In this document: piece after piece, positions 23,561 through 33,690 of the stretch
Layout of the letters: the number at the start of each line of letters is the position of its first letter
How positions within the stretch are numbered: the stretch's first letter is position 1
From: Sceloporus undulatus
Taxonomy: Eukaryota > Chordata > Lepidosauria > Squamata > Phrynosomatidae
Direction of reading: 5' to 3'
DNA length: 64,000 nucleotides
Assembly (NCBI RefSeq): GCF_019175285.1
Contig: NC_056522.1
Span: 320,953,050 to 321,017,049 of the forward strand
Position numbers and translations under genes: made by a program
The notes under the pieces: generated by a model
The model's database searches: none
What the model saw: the letters and a program-made list of their open reading frames with translations, nothing else
Told to the model about the DNA's origin: nothing

Positions 23561-23794
23561 ACTGTGGCCACATTTCCACACTCTTATTATTAATAGGGCT
23601 GCTATTCCACTGTTAGCACTGCCCTGTTTGCCCCCTCTTGCATTCTGGGGTTTGTAGTTCAGTCAGGCCTAAGGGCTCCCTGGCTGTGAATGCTAAACTG
23701 CAAATCCCAGAATGCAACAGGAGGCAGCCAGAGCACTAGTATTGCAATAGAAGCACTGTAATATGAGTGTAGTGAGGAAACGTGGTTATGTAGA

Positions 23795-23933
23795 GAGCTC
23801 TTGTCGCAGCTTTGAGACTAACTGAAAGAAAAGTTGGCAGCATGAGCTTTCCTAGACTAAAGTCTGCTTCTTCAGGTGGATTTAGGAAGTAGACAAGTCT
23901 AGAAAAGCTCATGCTTCCAACTTCTTTTGTATA
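23795..23933. mobile_element. Palindromic hAT-type MITE
   Basis: GTTGGCAGCATGAGCTTTCC and AAAGCTCATGCTTCCAAC are inverted arms around AAGTCTGCTTCTTCAGGTGG. A half copy of the CAGTTTGGGACCACTTTAAC family follows at 23945-24045. Confidence 0.75.
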
Positions 23934-24059
23934 TAACAACATTGGTTCAAAACACACCTCAGAAATAATCCAGTTTGGGACCACTTTAACTGCCCCTGGG
24001 ACAGTGCTATGGAATTCTGGGAATAGCATAGTCAGCGTTTTGACCACTTGAATACTCAT

Positions 24060-24610
24060 CTGATAAAGTAGGGTTGCATGTCACAAAATAGTAAAGTCTT
24101 CATTGTAGAGTGTTCATTGCAGCTTTTGTCCACTATGTGGCAACATGTACCCATGAATAATACAGTATCAGGTAGGCAGATACTTGCAGACAGTAAAATT
24201 TGGCCCACTACAGAAAGGAAGGCACATATGTGTTTGTGTTTTGCTGAAATGTTTAAAAACACTTCAAATATCTCCCTGTAGTTCCAGAAGAAATTTAAGA
24301 GATAAGAATCTGGAATATGCAATATTTTCATGACTTTGTTTTAGAATTTTCCATGCTGTTCCTTCACAGGAAAGGCAATCCCAGGACACAGCACTTTACA
24401 GAACCCATACAATATAATGTAAAATGTTAATTTAGAATGTCAAAATTGCCCTTAAAATTCTTGGGGAAACAGCTAAAATTATACAGAAAGAGTGCTGTAC
24501 ACATTCATTTTGCTTATTTCTAGTCTGTTTAAATATTTATATTTAAAGTTATTTTATTTATATGGTGCATACAGTATAAATATGGCCAATATACTGTATA
24601 AAGACAGTGT
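24060..24610. other. No recognised gene
   Basis: A 91-codon open frame on the minus strand (24056-24331) shows no family features. Otherwise AT-rich sequence. Confidence 0.5.
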
Positions 24611-24611
24611 C

Positions 24612-24835
24612 CATTGTAGTATAGTGGTTTGAGTGTTGAAGTATGACTCTGGAGAACTGGGTTCTAATACCCACTCAGCCATGGACCTTGGGCAAGTCAC
24701 ACTGTCTTGGTCTCAGAGAGGAGGCAAAGATAAAACACTTCTCCGAACAAATCTTGCCAAGAAATTGCTGTCATCATGCCACCTGAGCATTGTCATAAAT
24801 CAGAAATGACTTGAAGGCAAACGGCAACAAACAAC
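24612..24835 (+). mobile_element. tRNA-derived SINE, full length
   Basis: A-box-like TGTAGTATAGTGGTTTGAGT, B-box-like GGGTTCTAATACCC, then CTTGGGCAAGTCACACTGTC, AAATCTTGCCAAGAAATTGC and GACTTGAAGGCAAACGGCAA. This is the reference full-length copy for the family in this window. Confidence 0.9.
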
Positions 24836-25185
24836 ATTGTGGGTCTTTATTTAGGATCAGGGTCTGATATTAAATGCCTTCTCTTCTTCTTTTTCTTTTA
24901 CAACTTTTCTTCTTTTCTTCTTTTACAGCTCTGTCCTCTGTGCTGCATGAATAAACCAAAATATTCATTCTGTCCTTTATCTCTCATGCATCAGCACAAT
25001 ACATTTTGGTTCCCCATTTACATTTTGGTGAAGAATCCAACTCTGCATGAACAGTGTAGGTACGTATTCTGCAGTATTTCCACCTGCATGGTTTCCAGAT
25101 TTCAGTCTATTGTTATGTATAGTTTTTTTTTAATTTGGTTCAAAAATATCCCATGTAATCTGTTGCTTTTTTGCCACTGTAGAAT

Positions 25186-25370
25186 GTGTGTGTGCCTTCA
25201 AAGAACCTGTCAAGTTATGGTGACTCCATTAATTTCATAGAGTTTTCTTAGGCAAGAAATAGCCAGAAATATAGCCTACAGCACCCGGTATTTGTTGATG
25301 GTCTCCCATCCAAGTACTAAGCAGGGCTGACCCTACTTAGCCTCCAAGATGGCATCTGGTCCCTTTGGGG
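25186..25370 (-). mobile_element. 5S rRNA-derived SINE
   Basis: Reading minus, AGGCTAAGTAGGGTCAGCCC is followed by TTAGTACTTGGATGGGAGAC and ACCGGGTGCTGTAGGCT, closely following the 3' two thirds of vertebrate 5S rRNA including the internal promoter region. A non-rRNA body follows (GGCAAGAAATAG..., ending in the same CTTGACAGGTTCTTTGAAGG-type tail as the tRNA SINE). The sequence is far too diverged for a functional 5S gene. Confidence 0.85.
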
Positions 25371-25374
25371 TACA

Positions 25375-26020
25375 TTGGGACAAAAACATGGACCATGCTT
25401 TTTTCCAACAAACCATCATGCAGCAAAGCAGAACTGATATACCTCTGATTGTCAGTAAACTGGCCCCATTCAGAATGGGGGAATGGCAAGGCAATTCTCA
25501 CTGGTCATGAAATGCAAGAAATGTACATTATATTGTTATTGTAAATCTCACCTTCAATACATCAGACTTCTCGCTGAGGTAAGAATATATCCATCAATTC
25601 TTTCAATTTAACTTTTTAAAAAATCAGTTATGGATCATGAGGCGTGATTCATAACTGGTCAGGAAGACACTGTATATTCTGAGTTTGGATGCCGTGTTGT
25701 CACTATCATAATAAAACAAGCAAACAAAACCAAGTGTCAAGTAGTTCTGGTTTCTCACAAATGGAATACAGTATACGTATCTAATTTTTCAACAGCAGGT
25801 TCTGTACCTGCATTAATAGCTATAAATACATATATTCACTTTGAAAATGGTAGTCGTTAACTGTTTGGGGAGAGACTTGGTAAACGATATTGAGATTTTC
25901 TGTCTAGAATCTGCAGAGTTGGAAAAATTAGTTGTTAAAAACAATTATTTACAGCTATGGGTCTAAGGCCAAAAAACAGTAGTTATGCCCTGTACAAACT
26001 GACCTGAAAGGCTGGCTGGG
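25375..26020. other. No recognised gene
   Basis: Nothing recognised. Confidence 0.5.
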
Positions 26021-26345
26021 GCATGGAGTCAGGGCGTAGTGTCTGCCCCCAGGGTGGCGTGACACTATGTGCCACATGCATGGTGTGCAGCATCACTGCG
26101 CTTCTCTGCCACAGCATCCACACAACACAGCGCCAAAGGAGCACCATAAAGCCATGGGGCCGTGGCTATGGTGCCCTTTTCCAGGGTGCAAAAAGTAGTC
26201 ACTTTTTGCAGCTCCTTTTTGCACCCTGGAAAGGCCAGATCTGGGCCGCAGCGTATGGTTGCTGCAGCCCTGATTTGGCTGCAAAAGGGGTGGCCAGAGG
26301 CCGCCTCTTCAGAGCTGTGGGCATAGCTCCTAAGCTACCATTACA
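26020..26345. repeat. GC-rich interspersed sequence with palindromic core
   Basis: A GC-rich island in AT-rich surroundings. The core CCAGGGTGCAAAAAGTAGTC pairs with TCCTTTTTGCACCCTGG. It is probably a non-autonomous DNA element. The open frames here are not credible genes. Confidence 0.5.
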
Positions 26346-26387
26346 GTAATTGATCCCAACGAGGCCTATATTTACTCTAGTCAGGAC

Positions 26388-26908
26388 CAACAGTTGGATT
26401 TAGGTCCCTCCACATTTGTGGCTTTGACTTTTGTGGATTAGATTATTCATTGATTGTATTAATATGTTCTCTCTAGGAATATCTAGGTCCTCCAGCGCAA
26501 TTCTGAAGGACCTAGAGATTTCTAGAGAGAACACTCCATGAGGCCTTTGTAGCTCCTCCAGCACAGTTCCATGGTGAATGTCTGGCAGATCAGGGACGTA
26601 GCTAGGATTGTAGGAAGGGGGGGGTCCAGACTAAGTGCCACCATTATAATGGGGCTTGAGTGCGGCGGCGCAGCAGCACACACCATTCATTTTTCTAATG
26701 GAAGGGGGGTTCGGACCCCCAGAACCCCCCCCCCCCTTGGCTATGTCCCTGGGCAGATGTTGACCACAAGAGTTGCACTGGAGGACCTTGAGATTCCTAG
26801 AGAGGTGTTCTCTCAGGTAAAAACATAGTGTTTTTGTTATTTGCGGTTTTCCCACATTTCAGCTGTCCTGTGCTCCTAACCCCAGCGAATGTGGTGGGAC
26901 AAGTGTAG
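26388..26908 (-). mobile_element. DNA-transposon MITE (ACACTTGTCCCTC family) with nested insert
   Basis: The reverse complement ends with the ACACTTGTCCC terminus (plus GGGACAAGTGTAG at 26897-26909). The body has GGTCCTCCAGCGCAATTCTG and GAACACTCCATGAGGC. It is the same family as 10783 and 41550, and is interrupted by the element at 26591-26751. Confidence 0.75.
26591..26751. mobile_element. Nested 161-bp MITE with 7-bp target-site duplication
   Basis: Ends CAGGGACGTAGCTAGG and CCTTGGCTATGTCCCTG are inverted repeats. GGCAGAT occurs on both sides (26584-26590 and 26752-26758). The interior is a C/G-run palindrome (GGGGGTCCAGA ... TTCGGACCCCC). Confidence 0.85.
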
Positions 26909-26909
26909 T

Positions 26910-27579
26910 TACTTGTAAGTTCTGTGTATCTCCCACTGAGATTTTGATGTTCAATTTTACCTTTTGAAATAAAATAGAGCTAAGATATTCATTTGAGATA
27001 AACTTTGTACATTTCAATGAGACTTTGGAAATGACAAATCATCCTGGATAAGCCTTTTAAATAACAGTTTATACTGTTTTCCCTCTTAAACAACTTTTAA
27101 GCAGCATAAACCTCTCCTTTTAAACAAAACTTTGTACAATTCTGCTAAGTGTCATACTTAAACAATCACAGCTACATGCAATCTCACCATGAGCCACTTC
27201 TAACAAGTGAGACAATTTTCTCACCATGGCCAACTTCTAACAAGTGGAGATTAATTATTTTTCTTTTTCTTTTTGAAATAAGGGAGTTGGCTTTTCACAG
27301 TAGACTGGGATGAGCTGTCTGTCAGAGAAAATGTATGATGAGTCAGCATTAGCTGGCTGTGTCACTATTTAGGTGAGAATTAAGTATATAGTTGGCAAGG
27401 GAGGCACATGTCTCATTTCCAGAATCCTCTGTCTTTGTTAAACCACATCCATTTATTCTACATTATTTGCTTACTGTAGTTTTCTACAACCTGATCCCCT
27501 CAGATATGTTGGATGTCAAGTCACATAATCTTGCACTAGCTGGAGAATTCTGGGAGTTGCAATCCAATCTATTTGGGCT
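26910..27579. other. No recognised gene
   Basis: Nothing recognised. It contains two near-identical ACTTCTAACAAGTG motifs (27197, 27232) 35 bp apart. Confidence 0.5.
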
Positions 27580-27908
27580 GCATCCCCATGGTAAAAATTG
27601 AGTTTGACACTGCTTTAACTACCATGGCTCAATGCTATGGAATTCTGGGAACTGTGGTTTTGGGAAACATTTAGCCTTCTCTGTCACAGAGCTCTGGTGC
27701 CATAATAAACTACAATTCCCAGGATTCCCTAGCACTGAGTCTAGATAGTTAAAGCAGTCTCAAACTGGATTATTTCTGGAGTGCGTTTTGGACCTCTGTC
27801 AGAGAGCTCTGGGGCCATAAATTCCAGTTCCCAGAATCCCATAGCATTGAGCCACGGCAGTTAAAGTGGTGCCAAATTCCATTATTTCTGCACAGCGGAT
27901 TCAGCCTT
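27580..27908. mobile_element. Palindromic hAT-type MITE, one complete plus one half copy
   Basis: The first copy (27580-27795) has arms TTTGACACTGCTTTAACTAC and AGTTAAAGCAGTCTCAAACT with the centre TCTGTCACAGAGCTCTGGTG. A second, 3'-half copy (27796-27908) follows directly in the same orientation. Confidence 0.85.
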
Positions 27909-28344
27909 GGAGAATATCTTGTTGGTTGAAGAAGGCTGTCCTACTCTTTAACTTTGCAGTCTCTTCATTTGAGTTAGCAGAGATCCTAATCTTTTCACCC
28001 AACATCTTTTATTATTCTCCAAATGGAGCAGAGCAGAGGTTGCATTCCTGTCCATAGAGATTCACTTGGACATACAGTCCCACTGACTCCAGCATTCTTC
28101 CAAATAAACACACAAAGATTCTGGCTTGTATATGCACTTTCAAGGAGATCAACACTAATTGGTTCATCAAAAACCACATGCTCAGCGTAATCTTGTGGAA
28201 ATGCTTAATGTGAAGCATGTAAACCTTTGGGTCAATTTCAACCAGATCACTTTGAGACACACAAATCCTTGAGATCTGGAAGGAATAAGGATTTTATTAG
28301 AGGTTTTGCTTGTTTGTCAGGTTGATCTACCTGAGACTTGAACT
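27909..28344. other. No recognised gene
   Basis: Nothing recognised. The last part (28325-28375) belongs to a segment repeated in inverted orientation at 44.1-44.2 kb. Confidence 0.5.
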
Positions 28345-28379
28345 AAAGAGCAAATCACCACAGTTGAGTTTACCCCTTC

Positions 28380-28975
28380 TCCTCCTCTTCTCCTTTCATC
28401 CCACCTTTCCTCAGTTGCTTACTAAAATAAAATCAGATCTAGCTTAAAAAACTGACCTCATACAAAGATTAAAAATATAAACTATCAATAGAATTAAAAA
28501 CAGTTAAAAGCATATTAAAAAGAAAAACAACAAATATAAACAACACATTATGAAATCCCCGTCCTCCATGAACAATTCACCCTCAAATGCCTGCTGAAAC
28601 AAAAAGGTCTTCACCTACTGTGGGGAGCATAGCAAGGAGGGCAAGGCCTGGGAGCAGCTACTGAGAAGGCTCTATCCCATGTTCACAGCAGTTGTACCTG
28701 TGACAATGTGGGACAAAGAAAAGAGCTTCTCAGAAGATCTCAAAATACAGGCAGATTAATATGGGATAATATGGTATTGGAGACAACCTAGACCTGAGCC
28801 ATTTAAGACTTTATCAATCATAACCAGTACTTGGAATTGTTCCCAGAAACAAACTGGAAATCTGTGGGGCTGTTGCAACAAGGGAGTAGTGTGCTCACTG
28901 TAGACAACCTTTAACAATCTGGTTGCAGGTCTTTTCAAAGGCAGCCCCAAACAGAGTATGTTGTAATAATATAAC
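28380..28975 (-). mobile_element. L2 LINE 3' part
   Basis: Reverse orientation: TCATCCCACCTTTCCTCAGT and an A-rich stretch, then the C-terminal RT/connection region (GAAGGCTCTATCCCATGTTC, CAACCTAGACCTGAGCCATT, GAATTGTTCCCAGAAACAAA, GCAACAAGGGAGTAGTGTGC, AAAGGCAGCCCCAAACAGAG). 5' truncated. Confidence 0.8.
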
Positions 28976-29169
28976 ATGATGCACTAAACATACACCATGA
29001 CCCATGAAGGGAGTTTGTCTTATTTTCTACAGTTGGCATTGTAAGAGAAGGTGTGTCATATTGCATGGCTTTGGGGCAAAGTGTGCACACACCCCAAGGT
29101 CCTCTCTTTATGACTGATTCTTTTGTAATCCTCCTATTGGATATAAACTGTGGTATCACCATTAAGGTG

Positions 29170-29275
29170 GCCATGGGTATGAATCTGCAAGAACTAAGGA
29201 AAGTAGTGGAGGATAGGGAGTCTTGGAGATGTCTCAGCCACAGGGCAGCCATGAGTTAGCTCACATTGCACTAAA
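29170..29275 (+). mobile_element. RTE/BovB-like LINE 3' end fragment
   Basis: GGTATGAATCTGCAAGAACT, GTAGTGGAGGATAGGGAGTC and CAGCCATGAGTTAGCTCAC correspond to the C-terminal end of the RTE ORF2 (MNLQELRKVVEDRESWR...). Confidence 0.75.
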
Positions 29276-29945
29276 ATAGGCTAGCTCAATTGCAGGTCCA
29301 AAAGCCTTGATGCTGGCGAAACGTCAGGTAGAAACTCTTGTAGAACATGGCCCCATAGTCTGAAAACCCCACAAAAAACAAAAGAGATAGTTAAGAAATG
29401 TAGTCTTTACTCTTTTCTGCTTTTCAGCTGCAGTACTCAGTAACTAGGTTCCTTTGTCACTCAGCCACAGAAATTCATCAGGTGTGTTCTACAAATAAAG
29501 ACTTCCTTCTTCACAAGCTTTTCACCAGAGGGCTGAACACTTGGCAATATGTGTAGCCAGGATCTACCCAAGTGACTAACCAGGTGGAAGCAATCCTCCA
29601 GGGGCTTTTCCTTGCTCTGCAGTACCCAAAAATGATTTCTAAGGAGTTTGGAGAGTATTTCCATCACATTTGGAGCATCACTGGAACCCCTCCCCCCCGA
29701 TCAAAATGAAATTTTGCATTTTCCCCCCAAAATCCTCCCTCAAAATGCCCCAAAATCCTCTACGGGCCTAGGAAGACCCAAAAACATGCCCCCAAAAGGT
29801 TGGAGGACATTAGGTGAAAACATTTTTTAAATTTATTCTTAAAATTTTTTTATGGGAGAAGGTGCAGTGGATTATGTGGCCCTGCAAGGTTTCCTTCAGG
29901 GCTAATGTGGCTTGCTAATTTTCCACAGTTGCTCACTCCTACTTT
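29276..29945. other. No recognised gene
   Basis: Contains a short repeat-like piece with GATGCTGGCGAAACGTCAGG (29311-29330). That motif resembles the first bases of the window, so it is probably a repeat. Confidence 0.45.
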
Positions 29946-29949
29946 AGTT

Positions 29950-30165
29950 TATTGTTGTATGCCTTCAAGTCATTTCTAACTTATGGTGACCCTAATACAA
30001 ACCTACCATGGAGTTTTCTTACTAATGAATTTGCCATTACCTCCCTCTGAGGTTGAGAGAGAGTATGACTTGCCCAAGATCATTCGGTGTGTTTTCATGG
30101 AAAAGAGGGGATCTGAATCTTCAGAATCAAAGTCCAATGCTCAAACCACTAACCATACTGAGTTT
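29950..30165 (-). mobile_element. tRNA-derived SINE
   Basis: Reverse orientation: TTGTATGCCTTCAAGTCATT, ATGGTGACCCTAATACAAAC, ATGACTTGCCCAAGATCATT, then a degenerate B box. Confidence 0.9.
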
Positions 30166-30179
30166 CAAAATTTAGTCTA

Positions 30180-30395
30180 TTGCTGTGGTTGTATGCCTTC
30201 TAGTTGTTTCTGTCTTATGGTGACCCTAAGGTGAGCCTATTATGGTGTTTTCTTGGCAAGATTTGTTTAGAGGATCTTTGCCATTATCTTTTCCTGAAGC
30301 TGAAAGCATGTGACTTGCCCAAGGTCACGCAGTCTGAGTATGGAATTGAACCCTGGTTCAACACTCAAACCACAACAGTCTCACTGAATTCTGGA
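30180..30395 (-). mobile_element. tRNA-derived SINE
   Basis: A second copy in the same orientation directly after the previous one: TGTATGCCTTCTAGTTGTTT, TATGGTGACCCTAAGGTGAG, TGACTTGCCCAAGGTCACGC, GGAATTGAACCCTGGTT. Confidence 0.9.
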
Positions 30396-30639
30396 TATCC
30401 AAGCTTGCCATCCAAATCAAATGGAAACACGTGTAAACTATCTGGATTTGTATGGCTGCACAGCTAGAGACATTAATTGCTCAGTACATGTAGCCATGCT
30501 AAAAAATATGGTCTCAAATGCCAACAAGGTATGTTTTCAGAGTAGGGGATGAGGAATAAGGAAGAAAAAGTGGAGTAAATCATATCCACCTCAAAACATA
30601 CATTCATAGAAGAAACAGAGAAAACATTATATGTTATAT

Positions 30640-31000
30640 TTTTCAAATCACGTCTGACTTATGGCAATCTTATGATAGGATGGCAGGCTATCCAAGATTT
30701 ATTTGAATATTTGTGACTGATTTCCTCTAAGGCTAAGAGAAAATACACTCACTGTAGTGTAGTGGTTTGCATGTTGGACTAGGACCAATCTTGGGAAATC
30801 GGAGTTCCAGTGACACTCTCTCAGCTGAAGAGGAAGGCAGTGGCAAACATCTGAATAAACCTTGCCAAGAGAACAGTATGATAGGATCACCATAAGTAGG
30901 ACTCAACTGGAAGGCACATAAGAAAGGCTAAGAGAGTAAAACTTGTCCAAGGTCATCCAGTGGGTTTTCATGGCTGAGGAGGGATTTGAGCCTAGGGACT
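30640..31000 (-). mobile_element. tRNA-derived SINE split by another SINE
   Basis: A reverse-oriented SINE (30640-30740 and 30936-31000: ACTTATGGCAATCTTATGAT ... TTGTCCAAGGTCATCCAGTG) is interrupted by a plus-strand copy. Confidence 0.85.
30741..30923 (+). mobile_element. tRNA-derived SINE nested in an opposite SINE, 12-bp TSD
   Basis: Plus-strand SINE (TGTAGTGTAGTGGTTTGCAT ... ACTCAACTGGAAGGCACATA) flanked by AAGGCTAAGAGA at 30729-30740 and 30924-30935. Confidence 0.9.
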
Positions 31001-31003
31001 CTT

Positions 31004-31130
31004 TCACACTGCTCAGTTATATAACTATGATCTCACTTTAACTGCCATGACAACATCCTATGGAATCCTGGGATTTGCAGTTTAGGGAGAAATATTTAGT
31101 GCCTCTTGCCAAACTAGAAACTGGAAGCTT
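31004..31130. mobile_element. Half copy of hAT-type MITE
   Basis: CTTTAACTGCCATGACAACA then TATGGAATCCTGGGATTTGC, one arm of the family seen in full at 31596. Confidence 0.7.
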
Positions 31131-31595
31131 GAGCACCATCAATATTTCTGGAAATGGGAGAAGGAACCATTAAAAAAAAAACCCCAACCAATGGTGCTTT
31201 CCTCCTGATGTGAAATAGCAGCTTAATGTCACACAATTAAAATTATGGGTAGTTCAACTTAAGGTCTTTGGTACAGGCAGTTGTGCTTCAAAGAATCCAG
31301 GTGTGTATGCTTCATACTGGAGGAGGGGATCACTATCACTTTTAGACGCACTGCAAAAATTCAGCATATAGGCCTTGAGGAGAGAGAATATGTCCAAAGC
31401 TGTAAGATCTTAGGAAAGCAGTGAAACATTATACAGTACAAATGACTGGTGTTCATACTGGATATGGGAGAGGGGAGCGGATCCAATAGCACAGAACTTG
31501 AGTTAGTGAAAATCCCATAGCTCTACGTCTCTCCTTACATAGTACAAATATAAAGACATGTGTCCTTCTAATATTGTTATGGAATATGTTATCTT
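31131..31595. other. No recognised gene
   Basis: Nothing recognised. Confidence 0.5.
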
Positions 31596-31815
31596 AGGGT
31601 GCATCTACATTATAAAAATAATGCAGTTTGACAGACACCAGTTAAGTGCTGTAGCTCCATCCTGTGGAATCTTGGGATTTGTATTTTACAGGGTCTTTAG
31701 ATTTCTCTGCCAGAGTGCTGGTGCCTCACAAGACTACAAATCCCAAGATTCTGTAGGATGGAGTCATGGCCTTTAAGTGATGTCAAACTGCTTGTTTCTA
31801 CAATATAGACTAGAG
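31596..31815. mobile_element. Palindromic hAT-type MITE, complete
   Basis: GGGTGCATCTACATTATAAA and TTCTACAATATAGACTAGAG form the ends. The inner arms are TGTGGAATCTTGGGATTTGT and ACAAATCCCAAGATTCTGTA. Confidence 0.85.
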
Positions 31816-33234
31816 GCACCCCTACTTTTATTTGCAGCAGCGAATGATGTGTAGAACTTGATGAGGGAGCTGTGTAGTGTAATGAGAACATCAGGACATG
31901 TATTGCACATTAGAAAAGGGGGAATCACTTTTCTAATGAATGTCTTCAGCTTTTAGGAGGTCTGCCTAAATCTCATGCCATGAATTTATTATACACCTGT
32001 TAGCCTGGCAGCACCAGCGCAACAGACAGAGGCCCTGAAGAGTAGAGTGACACACAGAGGCTGCAGAGGAAACAGCAGCTATTTGGTTTATATCCTGCAC
32101 TTCTGAGTGGAGCCTCACATTATTTTAAAAGTTCTGGGGGGAATCCCACAAGATATATACATTTTAAAATAAGATTATACTACTATTCTGCCATTGGGGT
32201 GGAGGTCGCCCAAGGAGCTTGTGGCTGAAGGGGAAGAGAAGCCCCCTGGTACAGCAAAGAGTGGGTTCTCCCCATCGCTACCAAGATGGCAGCTCCCAGA
32301 GCCCTGTAGGGCACCATCACCACAGTTATCCAAAATGGCAGCCGCCAGCAGGAGTCCTTTTGTTATTCTAATATGTCCCTGCCTCTAGGAGCTCATGGAG
32401 AAGTAACCCAGTTCTCAGGAGGGTCTCACCTTCTCTGCTGGGAAATAAGGGTGTTGAGGCCTCAAGGAGGCTTATTATGGGATCCCCCACTATTATGCTT
32501 GGAGGGAAAGCCATGCCCCCTCTGAAACCTCTTGAAGTATGAGCTGCCATTCTGGAGCATGTTCAAGACGCCTGCCCTTCAAGGCAGAGGAGCAAGGCCA
32601 GGAAAAGAAATGGCAACCCTCTGCCTAAGAGAAGCCTATCCTTGTTTCCTTTGCAAAGGTTCCATCTTGGTCTGAAACCTTGACTCCATTCTAGAACCCA
32701 ACTGTTGGTTGTTAACTGCTGCTTGCCCCAGCGCCAGGGGCTTCCTCAAGTGAGTGAGTGAGGGAAGGGGACGGTCAAGCAAATAGCAGCGGGGGGGGGG
32801 TCTGGCCAGTGCCAGACCCCCCCCAAGCATCTCTGCTTCCCCCCCCCCCCCCCCGCAGGCGGGGAAAGACCCTCACTTCCCATATGCCCCCCCATCTCCT
32901 ACTCCTGCCCAGAAGTCTGAGAGACTTGCCCCTCCGGACGCTCTGCTGCCTCTGGGTGAACAGAAAGATGCCATCCTGTCTTTCCTCACTGCCATTCGGA
33001 TGCTGGGTGCGGCGGACATTCCCCATTTGGGGTGGGACAATCCTGGTTTCCCCAGGATTAAAATGTCCCGCCCAGGTCGAGCTGCTTGTCCGGTTTCCAG
33101 CGAAGGGAGGCAGCTCTGCTCCAATGGGGAGATGGGTCAGCACTAGCACCAAAGCCGGGTCTGGATTCAGCTCTGAGGCTTGATTCCTAGAGTCTAGCTG
33201 GTTGCTTTAAGCGCTGGTGGATTCAAATCCCCGC
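31816..33234. other. No recognised gene; GC-richer segment
   Basis: From about 32190 to 33190 the sequence is GC-richer with two YY1-like motifs (CAAGATGGCAGC at 32280, CAAAATGGCAGCCGCC near 32331) and C runs (32816, 32840). Open frames on both strands have no recognisable domain. Part of it (33020-33090) looks repeat-derived. Confidence 0.45.
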
Positions 33235-33690
33235 TCAGCAAGGAAGGAAGGAAGAGAAATGATAAGAGCATTCTTGACTGTGTAGCGCCGAAGCGGTCTT
33301 TTGACTTCACCACATTCCTGTCTGTCACTCTGCCTGTCTCTTTCCCTTCTCCTACCGCCCTTCTCTTCCCCTTCCCTTCTTTCCCTCCCTTCTCCCTTCC
33401 CTTCCTCTTTTCGTTTCCCCCTTTTCTTCTCTTCGTCCTTTCCTTCCTTTCCTTCCTTCCTTTTCTTCTTCCTTCCTTCTTTCTCTCCTTCATTCCTTCC
33501 TTCCCCTCCGTCCTTCCTTCCTTCCTCCTCCTTCCTTCCTTCCTTCTTCCTTTCTTCTCTTTCCTTCCCCTTTCCTTCCTTCCTTCCTTCCTCCTTCCTT
33601 CCTTCCTCTCCTTTCTTCCTTCCTTCTTTCCTCTTCCTTCCTTTTCTTCCCCTCTTTCCTTCTTCCTTCTTCCTTCCTTCCTTCCTTCTG
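33235..33690 (+). repeat. Long CT-rich (CCTT)n tract
   Basis: Almost uninterrupted pyrimidines on the plus strand from about 33340 to 33688, dominated by CCTT and CTTC. Capable of triplex (H-DNA) structure. The open frames in it are artefacts. Confidence 0.95.

Larger units (their letters stand above)
19491..23640 (+). repeat. Duplicated block, copy B (direct copy of 3286-7320)
   Basis: Second copy of the 4-kb block. It is the better one: the VPS18 exon 1 frame, the L2 frame (20486-20878) and the MITE palindromes are all more intact here than in copy A. It continues past 23640 into sequence that copy A lacks because of the gap at 7321. Confidence 0.9.

Noticed and set aside
25270-25360. 5S rRNA gene
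   Set aside because: Only part of 5S is present, diverged, fused to a SINE body, and the same structure recurs at two other sites.
26023-26390. Open frames in a GC-rich island
   Set aside because: Palindromic repeat-like sequence; no family match.
32758-33183. 141-codon plus frame, considered as RHOV because of synteny
   Set aside because: No GTPase motifs (no GDGAVGKSS-like P-loop, no DTAGQE); composition is low complexity.
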